64,000 bases of DNA from Desulfatitalea tepidiphila (GCF_001293685.1 NZ_BCAG01000007.1:119064-183063), one strand, 5' to 3'; counted from the stretch's first letter, positions 54,933 through 64,000 are shown. Made by a program: numbers and translations. Notes: generated from the letters alone by a model not told the origin.

Positions 54933-55919
54933 TTAATGGGTGTCCATTAACCCGGCCGGCAGTTCACAGGTCTCGGCACCGAGCTTGGCCTTTCGGCCTT
55001 CCACATAGTGGGCCGCCGAAAGCGCCGCCATGCAACCGTCACCGGCCGACAGCACGATCTGGCGGGCATATTTTTCCCTGAGATCGCCGATGACATAAAC
55101 GCCGGGAATGCTGGTGCGGCACTGATCGTCAGTAATCACGAACCCTTCGGCGTTCAGACGCACGCCGGCGGGAACGAGCTGATTATTGGGGACAAAGCCG
55201 ATAAAGACAAAGACCCCGTCGATGGGCATGTCGCGCAGCTCACCGGTTCGGGTGTCCTTCAGCTCGACGGCGTTCACGCCGTCCCCGTCGGCCTTGATCT
55301 CGTTGACCACCGAATTCCAGATGACCTCCATCTTGCATTCGGCCTTGACGCGTTCCTGCAGGATCATGCTGGCCCGCAGCGCGTCGCGGCGGTGTACCAG
55401 GTAGACCTGTTCGGCCAATTTGGCCAGGTAGAGGCCCTCCTCGCAGGCACTGTCGCCGCCACCCACCACGATGACCCGCTTGCCCCTGAAAAAAAAACCG
55501 TCGCATACGGCACAGTAAGAAACGCCTTTTCCGTAAAGTGCATCCTCACCGGTCACGCCGAGCTTGCGCGGACTGCCGCCTGTGGCCAATATCACGGCAT
55601 GGGTGGCGATCACGCGACCGCCGGCCGTGCGCACCGTGTGATGCTGCAGACCCGGCTCGATGGCGACCACTTCGTCGTTGAGCTCTTCGAGCGGGTAGGA
55701 GCGGGCATGTTCGGCAAACTTCATGGAGAGCTCGGCACCGCCGACATGCACGAATCCCGGATAATTTTCGACCTCATCGGAGAGGTTGACCTGGCCGCCC
55801 GGTGCGGCCTTTTCGATGAGCAGGGTCTTGAGCGCACCGCGCAAGGCATAGATCGCCGCCGACAATCCGCCGGGACCGGCACCGACGATGACGACATCGT
55901 ACAATTCGGATTGAGACAT
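54933..55919 (-). CDS. trxB: Thioredoxin reductase
   Basis: Predicted 328 residues. FAD motif VVIVGAGPGGLSAAIYA (about 9-25), redox disulfide CAVCDG (about 139-144), NAD(P)H motif VVGGGDSACEEGLYLA (about 158) and the C-terminal GVYVIGDLREKYARQIVLSAGDG. It reduces thioredoxin-type proteins. GGAGG precedes the ATG. The S1-repeat protein gene lies 41 bases upstream on the same strand. Confidence 0.93.
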   Translation of the reverse strand: MSQSELYDVVIVGAGPGGLSAAIYALRGALKTLLIEKAAPGGQVNLSDEVENYPGFVHVGGAELSMKFAEHARSYPLEELNDEVVAIEPGLQHHTVRTAGGRVIATHAVILATGGSPRKLGVTGEDALYGKGVSYCAVCDGFFFRGKRVIVVGGGDSACEEGLYLAKLAEQVYLVHRRDALRASMILQERVKAECKMEVIWNSVVNEIKADGDGVNAVELKDTRTGELRDMPIDGVFVFIGFVPNNQLVPAGVRLNAEGFVITDDQCRTSIPGVYVIGDLREKYARQIVLSAGDGCMAALSAAHYVEGRKAKLGAETCELPAGLMDTH

Positions 55920-55960
55920 CTGTTTTTCCTCCGGGCGCCCCATTGTGGCGGGTTGCCTTT

Positions 55961-57424
55961 TTACTTGTCGCTCTTTTTCAGCGCACGGGCCAATTTTTCA
56001 CCCAGGGCACCCATGGACGAGTTATCCGTGTCTGCCTTGAACTGCTGCCATTGGTCCTCGTCACCGGCATCATGCGGTTTGAGTGAAATGCGCCGATCGG
56101 CTTTGTTGATCTCTTCGACGACCACGGCGATGGCATCGCCGGATTTCAATCGATCGATTGTGGCGGCATTGGGCGAACGGCTGATGGCCGATTTGGGCAG
56201 CAACCCGACGATGCCGGGCGCCAGGCGGACGAATGTGCCGAAGGCCTCCTGCTTTTCCACCGTACCGTTGACTGGTTGCCCCTTGGCCAGCTTCTGGTCC
56301 ACCTCCAGCCAGGGATCGCCCTCGGCGTCGCGCAGGCTCAGACCGATACGCCGCTTGTTCATATCGACCTCTTTGACCATCACCGAAACGGCCTGACCGG
56401 TGTAGACGACGTCCTGGGGTTTGTGCACCCGCTGGGTGTAACTCATTTCGCTGATGTGCACCAATCCCTCGATGCCGGGCACGATCTCCACAAAGGCACC
56501 GAAGTCGGCACAGCGAGTCACCTTACCAGAGATTTTCTGGCCGGGCCGGATGGTTTCGGGCAGGCGATCCCACGGGTCGCCCTCGACCTGTTTGACCGAC
56601 AGGGCGATTTTGGGGCCCTTTTTGCCGGGTTCGATGCGCAGGACCTTGACCCGGATCGTCTGGCCCGGCTTGACGGCATCCTCCGCCTTTTCCAGCCGCG
56701 ACCAGCTCAGCTCGGAAATGTGCACCATGCCTTCCAGACCGGGCGTCAGCTCCACGAAGGCGCCGTAAGGCATCAGACGCGTCACGCGGCCGTCGAACGT
56801 CTGACCCGCTTCCAGTGTCTCCATGAAGGCGGCCTGGACCTTTTTCTGTTCGGCCTCGAGCAACTGACGCCTGGACACCACGATGTTGCGGCCATTTTCG
56901 GTGATCTGCTTGATCAGGAATTGAAAGGTCTGGCCCACATACTTTTCCCCATCTTCCACGTATTGGGTGTCGATCTGGCTGATCGGGCAAAAGGCGCGGC
57001 GCTTGAGCACCTCGACCTGAAAACCACCCTTGATGGTCTGGACCACCTTGCCTTCCACCGGAATGTTGCCCGAATGGGCATCCCTGAGCATCTCCAAACC
57101 GCCCACCCCGGCTATGGCGCGGGAAAGACGGATCTCGCTCTCGTTGGCGGCCACCACGAACAGATCCAGTTCGTCGCCCACTTCGTAGGGCAGCTGCCCC
57201 TCCTCGTCCTTGAGCTCCTCGAGCTCCACCACACCGTCGGTCTTGGTGCCCGTATCCACGAAAACCGAGCTGCTGGTGATGGCGATAATGCGTCCATGGA
57301 CTTTGTCGCCGATCCGCAAATCCTCTTTCATGCCGGCGCTGTAAGCTTCGAACATCTCGGCGAAGCTCTCTTCCCCCTCTTCGCCATGGTCTGGGTCGTC
57401 GTTGATGGAATGGTCGTCAACCAT
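55961..57424 (-). CDS. S1 RNA-binding repeat protein (ribosomal S1-like)
   Basis: Predicted 487 residues with an acidic N-terminal tail (residues 1-30) and five S1 repeats at about 35-105, 122-190, 205-275, 290-360 and 375-445. Repeats 3 and 4 are the most typical (GAFVELTPGLEGMVHISELS; GAFVEIVPGIEGLVHISEMS). It is shorter than six-repeat E. coli S1, and the first repeats are divergent as in S1. It could be the ribosomal protein or a paralogue; a second rpsA elsewhere would decide. Confidence 0.85.
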   Translation of the reverse strand: MVDDHSINDDPDHGEEGEESFAEMFEAYSAGMKEDLRIGDKVHGRIIAITSSSVFVDTGTKTDGVVELEELKDEEGQLPYEVGDELDLFVVAANESEIRLSRAIAGVGGLEMLRDAHSGNIPVEGKVVQTIKGGFQVEVLKRRAFCPISQIDTQYVEDGEKYVGQTFQFLIKQITENGRNIVVSRRQLLEAEQKKVQAAFMETLEAGQTFDGRVTRLMPYGAFVELTPGLEGMVHISELSWSRLEKAEDAVKPGQTIRVKVLRIEPGKKGPKIALSVKQVEGDPWDRLPETIRPGQKISGKVTRCADFGAFVEIVPGIEGLVHISEMSYTQRVHKPQDVVYTGQAVSVMVKEVDMNKRRIGLSLRDAEGDPWLEVDQKLAKGQPVNGTVEKQEAFGTFVRLAPGIVGLLPKSAISRSPNAATIDRLKSGDAIAVVVEEINKADRRISLKPHDAGDEDQWQQFKADTDNSSMGALGEKLARALKKSDK

Positions 57425-57645
57425 ACAAATATCCCTGATATCAAAGTGGTTATGGTCCTGCGCAACACCATGTTGCGGCACGAGGGGCCTCGGCTCATGC
57501 GTGCCGCCCTGTTGGCACCACATCCTTGGACGGAGCGAACAGGGCTTTCAGCAGAAGAAACGTCATATTCACCAAAAAACGGTGCACTTTGCAAGAAAGA
57601 ATCGGTGTGCGACCTGCGAGACCGCCTCTTGCTCGCAGGCTACCG

Positions 57646-57674
57646 CTTGCAACCGGACCGGGGATCCCTATATT
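57646..57674 (+). promoter_or_regulatory. Possible heat-shock (sigma-32) promoter of htpX
   Basis: CTTGCAA (57646-57652) and CCCTATATT (57666-57674) with a 13-base spacer resemble the sigma-32 consensus (CTTGAAA, N11-16, CCCCATNT). It is placed about 95 bases upstream of htpX, which is a heat-shock gene in E. coli. The rest of the 57425-57767 spacer shows nothing clear. Confidence 0.5.
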
Positions 57675-57767
57675 TTGTCTGTTTGAGGGTCCCCTGGCCG
57701 ACATGAAACGTCAAACGGCAAGGGTTAAACCGTTTCGACAACAGACGACACAAGGAGCGAATCGACA

Positions 57768-58703
57768 ATGGGCAACCAAATACGCACGACCTTACTGCTC
57801 GCCGTCATGACCGTTCTGATCATGGTGGTCGGACATTTGATCGGCGGACAACAGGGCATGTTCATCGCCCTGATCATCGCAGCGGGGATGAACTTTTTCA
57901 GTTACTGGTTTTCGGACAAGATCGTCCTGAAGATGTATCGTGCCCAGGAAGTGACCCCCCAGCAATCCCCCGACCTTTATGAGATGGTCGCCACCCTGGC
58001 CCGCAACGCGGGCCTGCCCATGCCGCGGGTCTATATCATCCCCCAGGATACGCCCAATGCCTTTGCCACGGGCCGGAATCCCGAACATGCCGTGCTCGCC
58101 GTCACCCAAGGGCTGCTGAAACTCATGGACCGGGAACAAATCAAGGGGGTGCTGGCCCACGAAATGGCCCATGTCAAAAACCGCGACATTCTCATCGGGT
58201 CCATCGCGGCCACCATGGCCGGCGCCATCATGATGCTGGCCAGCATGGCGCGCTGGAGCGCCATATTCGGTGGCCATCGCGACGACGAAGAGGGCGGTCT
58301 GGGCGGTATCGGCCTGATCGTCATGTCCATCATCGCCCCACTGGCCGCCATGATCGTTCAGATGGCCGTTTCGCGGTCGCGCGAGTACCTGGCCGACAGC
58401 ACCGGCGCCCAGCTGGCCGGCAACAGCCGCGGCCTGGCCGATGCCCTGGAAAAGCTGGGCGCCTACAGCCGGCGGTTGCCCATGCAGGCCAACCCCTCCA
58501 CGGCCCACATGTTCATCGTCAACCCCCTGGCCGGCGGCAGCCTGATGAGCCTCTTTTCCACCCATCCGCCCATCGAAAAGCGGGTGGCCCGCCTGCGCGG
58601 TACCCAACCGCCGGCCGCACCCGGCGCCGGCGACGAAAGCCGCCGAGGGGATGCACAGGATCCCCTGGCTCGGGGGAGGGCCTTCTGGGACAATATCAAA
58701 TAA
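57768..58703 (+). CDS. htpX: HtpX membrane zinc metalloprotease
   Basis: Predicted 311 residues. Two N-terminal membrane helices (about 7-24 and 31-49), the zinc site [10 protein letters not shown] (about 125-134), two further helices (about 143-163 and 180-200) and the third ligand glutamate in SREYLAD (about 206). It degrades damaged inner-membrane proteins, together with FtsH in E. coli. A possible heat-shock promoter lies upstream and an intrinsic terminator downstream. Confidence 0.95.
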   Translation: MGNQIRTTLLLAVMTVLIMVVGHLIGGQQGMFIALIIAAGMNFFSYWFSDKIVLKMYRAQEVTPQQSPDLYEMVATLARNAGLPMPRVYIIPQDTPNAFATGRNPEHAVLAVTQGLLKLMDREQIKGVLAHEMAHVKNRDILIGSIAATMAGAIMMLASMARWSAIFGGHRDDEEGGLGGIGLIVMSIIAPLAAMIVQMAVSRSREYLADSTGAQLAGNSRGLADALEKLGAYSRRLPMQANPSTAHMFIVNPLAGGSLMSLFSTHPPIEKRVARLRGTQPPAAPGAGDESRRGDAQDPLARGRAFWDNIK

Positions 58704-58764
58704 GACGGCGCCGTCCAGCAGCGACTTTTCACATAGCTATCGATTAAGTACTCCGGGAAAATCG

Positions 58765-58796
58765 AAACCCGGCCGTTCAACGGCCGGGTTTCGTTT
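58765..58796 (+). terminator. Intrinsic terminator after htpX
   Basis: CCCGGCCGTT-CAA-CGGCCGGG hairpin with AAA before and TTTCGTTT after it. It could work on both strands, also ending the two-gene minus-strand operon that converges from 59215. Confidence 0.78.
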
Positions 58797-58820
58797 ATTG
58801 TTCAAGCAGGTGTGCCTGCG

Positions 58821-59015
58821 CTACAGCGTGCACTCCTTGCTGCTAGGGGAAAAGAGAAAGAAGCCGGCGGCGACGAACACGGGAAGTGCCAACACCAACC
58901 CCAGCACCGGCAACACCGTAATGCCGATGACGCTCAGCCCCATGGCCATGAAGAGCAGCGCCACGGCCACCCCCACGCTGGATACCCGTTCGAAAAGACA
59001 GTCGATGCGTTTCAT
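58821..59015 (-). CDS. Small two-helix membrane protein
   Basis: Predicted 64 residues: a short basic start (MKRIDCLFERVSS), two adjacent hydrophobic helices (VGVAVALLFMAMGLSVIGI and VLPVLGLVLALPVFVAAGFF) and a tail SPSSKECTL. A perfect AAAGGAGGTG ribosome site precedes it, and the ATG overlaps the stop of the upstream cysteine-rich gene. No known family; the strong translation signals make it a real gene. Confidence 0.7.
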   Translation of the reverse strand: MKRIDCLFERVSSVGVAVALLFMAMGLSVIGITVLPVLGLVLALPVFVAAGFFLFSPSSKECTL

Positions 59016-59215
59016 ATCTCCACCTCCTTTGGAGAGGTACATTCTGCCTGGACTTGCCGGGAACGGCGCCTTGGCTGCCCCCCGCACACGCCGCAACGCT
59101 CGTCGCTGCAACGCTGGCAGGCGAAACAGTCCGGGCAGCTATGTTTTTTCTGGCCCGCTTCAGGCTCGGGTACGAATACCTTGCCGGCCAATCCCGGAAC
59201 CGTTTGCCATGCCAT
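59012..59215 (-). CDS. Small cysteine-rich protein
   Basis: Predicted 67 residues with eight closely spaced cysteines in CPDCFACQRCSDERCGVCGG preceded by KKHS, a pattern suitable for zinc or iron-sulfur binding. The ribosome site AGAGG precedes the chosen ATG; an ATG three codons upstream is possible. Its stop overlaps the start of the small membrane protein gene (ATGA), so the two are translationally coupled and perhaps form a membrane-attached redox or metal-binding unit. Function unknown. Confidence 0.62.
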   Translation of the reverse strand: MAWQTVPGLAGKVFVPEPEAGQKKHSCPDCFACQRCSDERCGVCGGQPRRRSRQVQAECTSPKEVEI

Positions 59216-59462
59216 CCCAGCCATCCTCTTGAAAATCGCGTTTAATAAACAAACAATTAAACCGAGATCGGGCGTTGTCAACGTCGCTGCCGGTTGCCGG
59301 GGTTTTCGATGCACAAGACAAACGACTTTGACTTTTTGAGAATCGGTCGTAATATCGGCCTGCTGCCTCGATTCACGCCATGATCGACGCACGGCGGCCG
59401 GATCGGCAGCGCGCCCGCAAGAAAGGGTGTATTGACGAACCCGAAATGAGCAGCGATCGACG

Positions 59463-61304
59463 ATGATCATCCATCCAAATGCCGGCAACACCTTGCAGCG
59501 GCTTCGCAACGACATACCGGCCGCCGCCGACGCCCTGTGTCTGGACATGCCCGAAGGGTGGCGACGCTGGACCCACGCTTTGGATGTGAAGCTGCTGCCC
59601 AAGCTGCAAGCCGAATTTCCGCTGGTGATCGCCATCTGCGGCGGCGGCTCGGCCGGAAAATCGACCTTGTTCAACAGCCTGATCGGCGATCAGGTGTCGC
59701 CCACGGGCGGAAAGGCGGGGTTGAATCGCCGGGTGTTGGCGGCGGTTCACGAACGACATCGGGACAACGGGGTCCTTTTCGCCACCCTGGCGCACACGCT
59801 GGGCGGACCACTCAGCCCCATGCACGATGCGCGGCAACTCACCGCGCCGGGAGACCCGGTCTACTGCGTCCAGACCCATCTGCCTGAAAAGCTGGTCTTG
59901 CTCGATACGCCTGACATCGACACGGGCGCGCGCGGCAATTATGCCAACCGGGAACTGGCCCGCAGGAGCCTGGAGAGCGCCGACGCTTTCGTCTATATTT
60001 TCACCAACGCCACTTACAACAACCGAGACAACACCGATTTCATCGCCGAGTTGCTCACCGGGATCGGTATCCGCCCGTGCTTTCTGGTCTACCGCGTCTA
60101 TCCCAGTTTTTCCGATGTCGAGGTGCGGGAACATGCCGCGACAGTGGCGCAAAACCTCTACGGCCCAGGCCATGCCGCGCATGTGTTGGGCATCTTCCGC
60201 GCCGATGACGACAACCGGGTGGCCGCAGGCCGGCGGCCCATGACTCTCAGTGCCATCGACGGCGGCCCAGGCCTGCGCGACGCCATGGTCGCCATCGACG
60301 GGCCAGCCTTGCGCCAGACCTTGCTGAGTTCCATGATGGCCGACGCCCTGCACCAGGCGCGTCAAATGGACGAGGCCCTGCATGCGGCCCATGAACGGCT
60401 GGCCGCATACATCGAGGCCCTCGAAGCGGCCCAGCGCAGCGCCGTCCAGCAGGCCCTCTCCCATTTTCCAAGCGATCAGGTGCTGCGGCGCTTTGCCGAT
60501 ATCTGGCGGGCCACGGACCCAACCCATATCAAGGTGATGCGCCGTACCGGCCAGGTGGTGGAGTGGCCCTTGAAACTGGTGCTCTCCGCTGCTCGCAAGC
60601 TGCGCTCCGAAGAGCAGCCATCCTTGCCGGATAAACGCCGGGGGGACCCGGGCGCCCTGCTCGAGCTCGACCTGCTGCAGGCCGCTAATGCGCTCTACCA
60701 GGCTACGGTGACCGAACATATCCAGGACGGCGCCCAGGATCTGGCGGCGCCGCCCTGTGTCCGGGAGGCCCAGGCCAACCTGCGCCGCAGGGACTGGCAG
60801 GCGGCCCTGACCCGCATCCAGGCCCAAAAGGAGTTGATTCTCAGCTGGTCCGGTGGATTGGAGCAGGATCTGAAGGTGTTGGCCGAAGAGTTGCGCGGCC
60901 GCATGGGGCTGGTGGACCAGGTGCGCCAGACCTTTGCGGCCTTTCTCAACGTGATTCCGGCCACGGCCGCCATCACCTATATCCTGCACACCGGCGACCC
61001 GGCCGGAGCGGTGGGCATCAAGGTCAAATTGACCGGCCTGCTGGGGCTCCACGATCTGTACGCCCTCATCGCCATCCCGGCCACGGCCGGCATGAAGAAG
61101 GCCGATCAGCAGCAGCTGGAACAGATGCTGGCACCGGTGGCCCGAACCTGGCTGGCCCACAAACTCACCGCGGTGCAGCAGTTGTTCGAAGCGCAGATTA
61201 CGGCAGAGGTGCTGGACACCGCACGCTCGGCGCATGGGGCGGCCGGAAAATTGATCGATGAGATCGACGGACACTTGAAGCTGGTGACCACCGTCCGCCC
61301 ATAA
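59463..61304 (+). CDS. Dynamin-like / YfjP-type GTPase, first of a pair
   Basis: Predicted 613 residues. P-loop CGGGSAGKSTLFNSLIG (about 58-74), G3 LLDTPDIDTGARGN (about 145-158). A normal NKxD motif is not seen (VYRVYPSF at that place). Long helical middle (coiled-coil-like about 300-480), then a hydrophobic pair near 505-560 (AAFLNVIPATAAITYIL; LYALIAIPATAG) suited to membrane insertion. It lies 37 bases before a second GTPase gene of similar plan, as for bacterial dynamin-like protein pairs. Confidence 0.75.
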   Translation: MIIHPNAGNTLQRLRNDIPAAADALCLDMPEGWRRWTHALDVKLLPKLQAEFPLVIAICGGGSAGKSTLFNSLIGDQVSPTGGKAGLNRRVLAAVHERHRDNGVLFATLAHTLGGPLSPMHDARQLTAPGDPVYCVQTHLPEKLVLLDTPDIDTGARGNYANRELARRSLESADAFVYIFTNATYNNRDNTDFIAELLTGIGIRPCFLVYRVYPSFSDVEVREHAATVAQNLYGPGHAAHVLGIFRADDDNRVAAGRRPMTLSAIDGGPGLRDAMVAIDGPALRQTLLSSMMADALHQARQMDEALHAAHERLAAYIEALEAAQRSAVQQALSHFPSDQVLRRFADIWRATDPTHIKVMRRTGQVVEWPLKLVLSAARKLRSEEQPSLPDKRRGDPGALLELDLLQAANALYQATVTEHIQDGAQDLAAPPCVREAQANLRRRDWQAALTRIQAQKELILSWSGGLEQDLKVLAEELRGRMGLVDQVRQTFAAFLNVIPATAAITYILHTGDPAGAVGIKVKLTGLLGLHDLYALIAIPATAGMKKADQQQLEQMLAPVARTWLAHKLTAVQQLFEAQITAEVLDTARSAHGAAGKLIDEIDGHLKLVTTVRP

Positions 61305-61341
61305 AGCGCGTATCCGCTATCCAAATGAAGGAGAAAACCCG

Positions 61342-63099
61342 ATGCTGGACCGCGACCTGGCCGCGATGGAGGCCATGGGCAAGATTGAAGAGGATGTGCA
61401 GGCGGTCAAACTCCTGAACGAAAAGTTGGGAAAGGCCCCCTTGTGGCAGCCGGGCCCGGTCTTGGTCAAGCAGGCCGCCCGTGCCCTCGAGTTGATCGGG
61501 CGGCTTCAGGCGCGCATGGACCGCCGCCTGGTGGTAACGCTCATCGGCCCCTCGGGAGCCGGCAAATCCACGCTGCTCAATGCCCTGGCCGGTGTCGACG
61601 ATCTGTCGCCGACCGGTACCCGGCGCCCTACCACCCAATCGCTGGTGGTCCTTTCCAACGATCCGGCGGCCGCCCGCCAGTTGCTCGGCCCCATGGATGA
61701 CAATTTGATCCAACTCCGTTCCAGTCCTAAAGCGGAATTGCTCACCCATGTGGTGCTGGTGGATACCCCCGACACCGACAGCACCGAACGCGAACGACAT
61801 TTGCCGTTGATCGAGCAGGCGGTCGAACACTCCGATCTGCTCATCTGCGTGTTCGACGCCCAGAACCCCAAGCGCCGCGACCATGCCGATTTCATGGCCC
61901 CCATCGTGCGACGGTTCCACGGGGCCTCGCTGGTGGCGGTGGTCAATCAATGCGACCGTTTGAGCCCGGAAGAATTGAGCGGGGTGGTCGGCCCCGATTT
62001 CGACGCCTACCTGCAAGAGGCATGGGATGTTCGGCCGGAGGCCGTGCTGATGGTTTCGGCCCGCCGGCACCTTCAACACCCCAGGTGGGATCCCCAGGCA
62101 GGTCCAAGGCACGACCTGGACCAGTTCGATCAATTGCGCCGGCTCGTGTTCGAAACCTTCAACCGGGCCGGCTTCGGTCCGGATCGGCGCCTGGCCAATG
62201 CCCGCCAGATCAAGACCTACCTCTTCGAACAGGTGGATCGGGCCGTGGCCCGTGACCGCGCCTCCCTGGAACAGGCCGTTGAACGCATCACTGTGGTCGA
62301 ACAGGAGGCCCTTCGCCAGGCCGTGACCAGCCTGCGCCGTGAAGATCTGCGCATGGTGCTGGGGGTCAATGCCCGACTCTACCAGTCTCTGGCACAGCGT
62401 TGGATGGGGCCGGTGGGCTGGCTGGTGGCCATCTGGTCCCGGATCATCCTTTTCGGCACCGGACTGGCCGCGCTCATCCGTTTCGGCAACCCCCTGCGCC
62501 AGATCTGGGGATTGATTTCATCCTGGCGGCATTACCGGGAGAGTAGTGCCGCAATCGGTTCCCTGGATGACCAGACCCGCATCGACCAGGCCCTGCAGAC
62601 CTTCCAGAAGGTGTGGTGGACCCACTGGCCCGACATCGCCGAGCTGCTGGTCCAGGGACGCTTCGATCCCGAGGTGCGTCGTGTCAATGTCGACCAGGAC
62701 AAGGCTGTAGGGGATCTGGTGCGCGGATTGTGGCGCGACAGCCTGGATACCGAAATCGAGCGCAGCGCCGCATCGTTGAGCCATTTTCTTCTTCAAATCC
62801 TTTTCAACCTGCCCAGCCTGGCCCTGCTCGCCTATATCGGCTGGCTGACCGCATCGCACTTCTGGGCCGGCACCTATCTGAGCACCGACTTCTTCCTGCA
62901 CGCCCTGCTCACCCTGGCCGCAGTGCTCCTGCTCAGTTTCTTTATCTATCAACTGTGCCTGCGCCTGGCCGTAAGCCGGGACCGCATCCAGCGCCGCGCC
63001 TTTCAAGCCATGGAGCAGCGGGTAGACGACAGCCCGCTGTTGGCCGGCCGCGAAATGACCGATCAGGTGGCGCGGGTGCTGGCGCTGGCAAGGAAATAG
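61342..63099 (+). CDS. Dynamin-like / YfjP-type GTPase, second of a pair
   Basis: Predicted 585 residues. P-loop IGPSGAGKSTLLNALAG (about 68-84), switch I region TGTRRPTTQ, G3 LVDTPDTDS (about 139), G4 NQCD (about 200). Helical middle, a hydrophobic stretch near 352-375 and two C-terminal membrane helices (about 495-545). Both this and the preceding protein have large GTPase heads, helices and membrane segments, the layout of membrane-remodelling dynamin-like proteins. The role could be membrane fusion, cell division or stress response; the sequence does not tell. Confidence 0.78.
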   Translation: MLDRDLAAMEAMGKIEEDVQAVKLLNEKLGKAPLWQPGPVLVKQAARALELIGRLQARMDRRLVVTLIGPSGAGKSTLLNALAGVDDLSPTGTRRPTTQSLVVLSNDPAAARQLLGPMDDNLIQLRSSPKAELLTHVVLVDTPDTDSTERERHLPLIEQAVEHSDLLICVFDAQNPKRRDHADFMAPIVRRFHGASLVAVVNQCDRLSPEELSGVVGPDFDAYLQEAWDVRPEAVLMVSARRHLQHPRWDPQAGPRHDLDQFDQLRRLVFETFNRAGFGPDRRLANARQIKTYLFEQVDRAVARDRASLEQAVERITVVEQEALRQAVTSLRREDLRMVLGVNARLYQSLAQRWMGPVGWLVAIWSRIILFGTGLAALIRFGNPLRQIWGLISSWRHYRESSAAIGSLDDQTRIDQALQTFQKVWWTHWPDIAELLVQGRFDPEVRRVNVDQDKAVGDLVRGLWRDSLDTEIERSAASLSHFLLQILFNLPSLALLAYIGWLTASHFWAGTYLSTDFFLHALLTLAAVLLLSFFIYQLCLRLAVSRDRIQRRAFQAMEQRVDDSPLLAGREMTDQVARVLALARK

Positions 63100-63120
63100 A
63101 GCGGGCCGGGTTCGTTGGGT

Positions 63121-63960
63121 TTATCGGGTAGGCTGGGTGTCTGCGAAATGTGCTTCCAGGGCGGTCATGATGCGCAGGGTGTGCACCCCCGGCCGGCCGT
63201 CGCCGATGGTCGTGTCGTCTACCTGAACCACGGGCACCAGCCCCTTGTTGGTGCCGGTGATGAAAATTTCGTCGGCCGTCAGCAACTCGGTCAACGGGAT
63301 ATTCCGCAAGTCGATGGGCATCAGCGGCCGGGCGATATCCAGCACCACCTGGCGTGTGATGCCGGCCAGAATCCCGCTGCCGGGGGTGGCCAGGCGGCCA
63401 CCGATGACGGCGAAAAGATTGCTGGTGGTGCCCTCCAATGCGTTGCCGTGGCGGTCCACATAAAGGGCCTCGACCGCATCGTTGGCGCGGGCCTCGCGCA
63501 ACGCCATGGCGGCCGGCACATAATCGATGCTTTTGGCGCCGGGGATGCGGCGTTCGAGGCGCATGGTGACGACCTTGACGCCGCGATCGTACCACTCGGC
63601 CGGCAGCCTGGGCAGAGGCGTGATCAGCACCAGGAGGCGCGGTTTGCCCTGGGGGGTCATGAAGTCGCTGCTGGAGCCGCCGGTGGCGATGATGCGGATG
63701 TTGGCCTCGTCCATGGTGTTTCGGGATAGGGTTTCCATGGCGATCCGGCGAACCTCGTCGCGCGACCAGGGGAGATCCAGGCTGATCTGGCGGGCCGATT
63801 CGAAGAGCCGGTCGACATGCTCCTTTAGAAAAAGCGGTTTGCCGTTGTAGGTGCGCAACAGATCAAACACCCCGATGCCGCGAATCACGGCCAGATCGTC
63901 CACCGGGATGACGGCCTCTTCGGCCGGCAGAAATTTTCCGTCTACATAATAGATGGCCAT
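63121..63960 (-). CDS. Class IV PLP aminotransferase (branched-chain or D-amino acid type)
   Basis: Predicted 279 residues. Starts MAIYYVDGKFLPAEEAVIPVDD; RGIGVFDLLRTYNGKPLFLKEHVDRLF (about 27-53) has the family motif; the PLP lysine is in PGAKSIDYV (about 140); EALYVDRHGNALEGTTSNLFAV (about 163-184) contains the cofactor-binding glutamate. Members include branched-chain aminotransferase, D-alanine aminotransferase and aminodeoxychorismate lyase; the YVPAAMA and GTTSNLF features fit the BCAT/DAAT group. GGAGGGAG precedes the ATG. Confidence 0.85.
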   Translation of the reverse strand: MAIYYVDGKFLPAEEAVIPVDDLAVIRGIGVFDLLRTYNGKPLFLKEHVDRLFESARQISLDLPWSRDEVRRIAMETLSRNTMDEANIRIIATGGSSSDFMTPQGKPRLLVLITPLPRLPAEWYDRGVKVVTMRLERRIPGAKSIDYVPAAMALREARANDAVEALYVDRHGNALEGTTSNLFAVIGGRLATPGSGILAGITRQVVLDIARPLMPIDLRNIPLTELLTADEIFITGTNKGLVPVVQVDDTTIGDGRPGVHTLRIMTALEAHFADTQPTR

Positions 63961-64000
63961 CCGACTCCCTCCTCATGGCGCTGATAGAAGCCCTCTCTTT

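Noticed and set aside
57600..57660. Possible tRNA-like fold (paired CTGCGAG / CTCGCAG segments)
   Set aside because: The arms do not form a cloverleaf and no T-loop sequence is present.
59373..61274. A 633-codon minus-strand frame opposite the first GTPase
   Set aside because: Antisense shadow; composition biased and no motifs, while the plus strand has P-loop and G3.

Overview
The window looks like a chromosome segment of a GC-rich strict anaerobe of the Desulfobacterota (Desulfosarcina/Desulfobacteraceae type). The evidence is a very large HdrA-type flavoprotein next to a selenocysteine MvhD and MetV/MetF, a second apparent selenoprotein of the OsmC family, NtrC-type regulation and several short palindromic repeat families. 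This assignment is inferred from gene content. I saw no rRNA, tRNA or CRISPR array.

Layout. 1-3141 (minus): pqi locus (two half-length PqiA proteins, the MCE protein PqiB, lipoprotein PqiC cut by the window edge). 3191-5266: BtrH-like protein, an unknown partner and a hotdog dehydratase. 5734-14250: sigma-54 response regulator divergent from hdrA-mvhD-metV-metF, with a -24/-12 promoter in front of hdrA; predicted methylene-tetrahydrofolate reductase complex of the Wood-Ljungdahl pathway. 14533-17786: response regulator and hybrid histidine kinase. 17850-22400: decayed chromosomal integron with a broken integrase, gene cassettes (SRPBCC-like, DUF3795, DUF1266 lipoprotein, higBA, FMN reductase), attC sites and a fragment of another tyrosine recombinase. 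22420-24433: methyltransferase and Old Yellow Enzyme-type reductase.

24578-34031: aromatic amino acid lyases (a tyrosine phenol-lyase/tryptophanase relative and a MIO ammonia-lyase with a frameshift) divergent from a ketosynthase / chain-length-factor-like pair, acyl-CoA ligase, methyltransferase and a GDPD-like lipoprotein; perhaps a small type II polyketide or aryl-polyene-like route. 33995-39357: YgiQ radical SAM protein, PyrR, MoaB, GDPD, TorF-like outer-membrane protein. 39461-47065 (minus): a cobalamin import locus, with btuF-btuC-btuD, a cobalamin riboswitch, a TonB-dependent receptor and exbB-exbD-tonB.

47587-63960: HAD phosphatase, Sec-containing OsmC-like protein, CBS protein, hybrid kinase, YkgJ-type protein, RlmI, thioredoxin reductase, S1-repeat protein, HtpX with a possible heat-shock promoter, two tiny linked genes, a pair of dynamin-like GTPases and a class IV aminotransferase. 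Three dispersed palindromic repeat families sit in the intergenic spaces; one has four copies with arms conserved by paired base changes.
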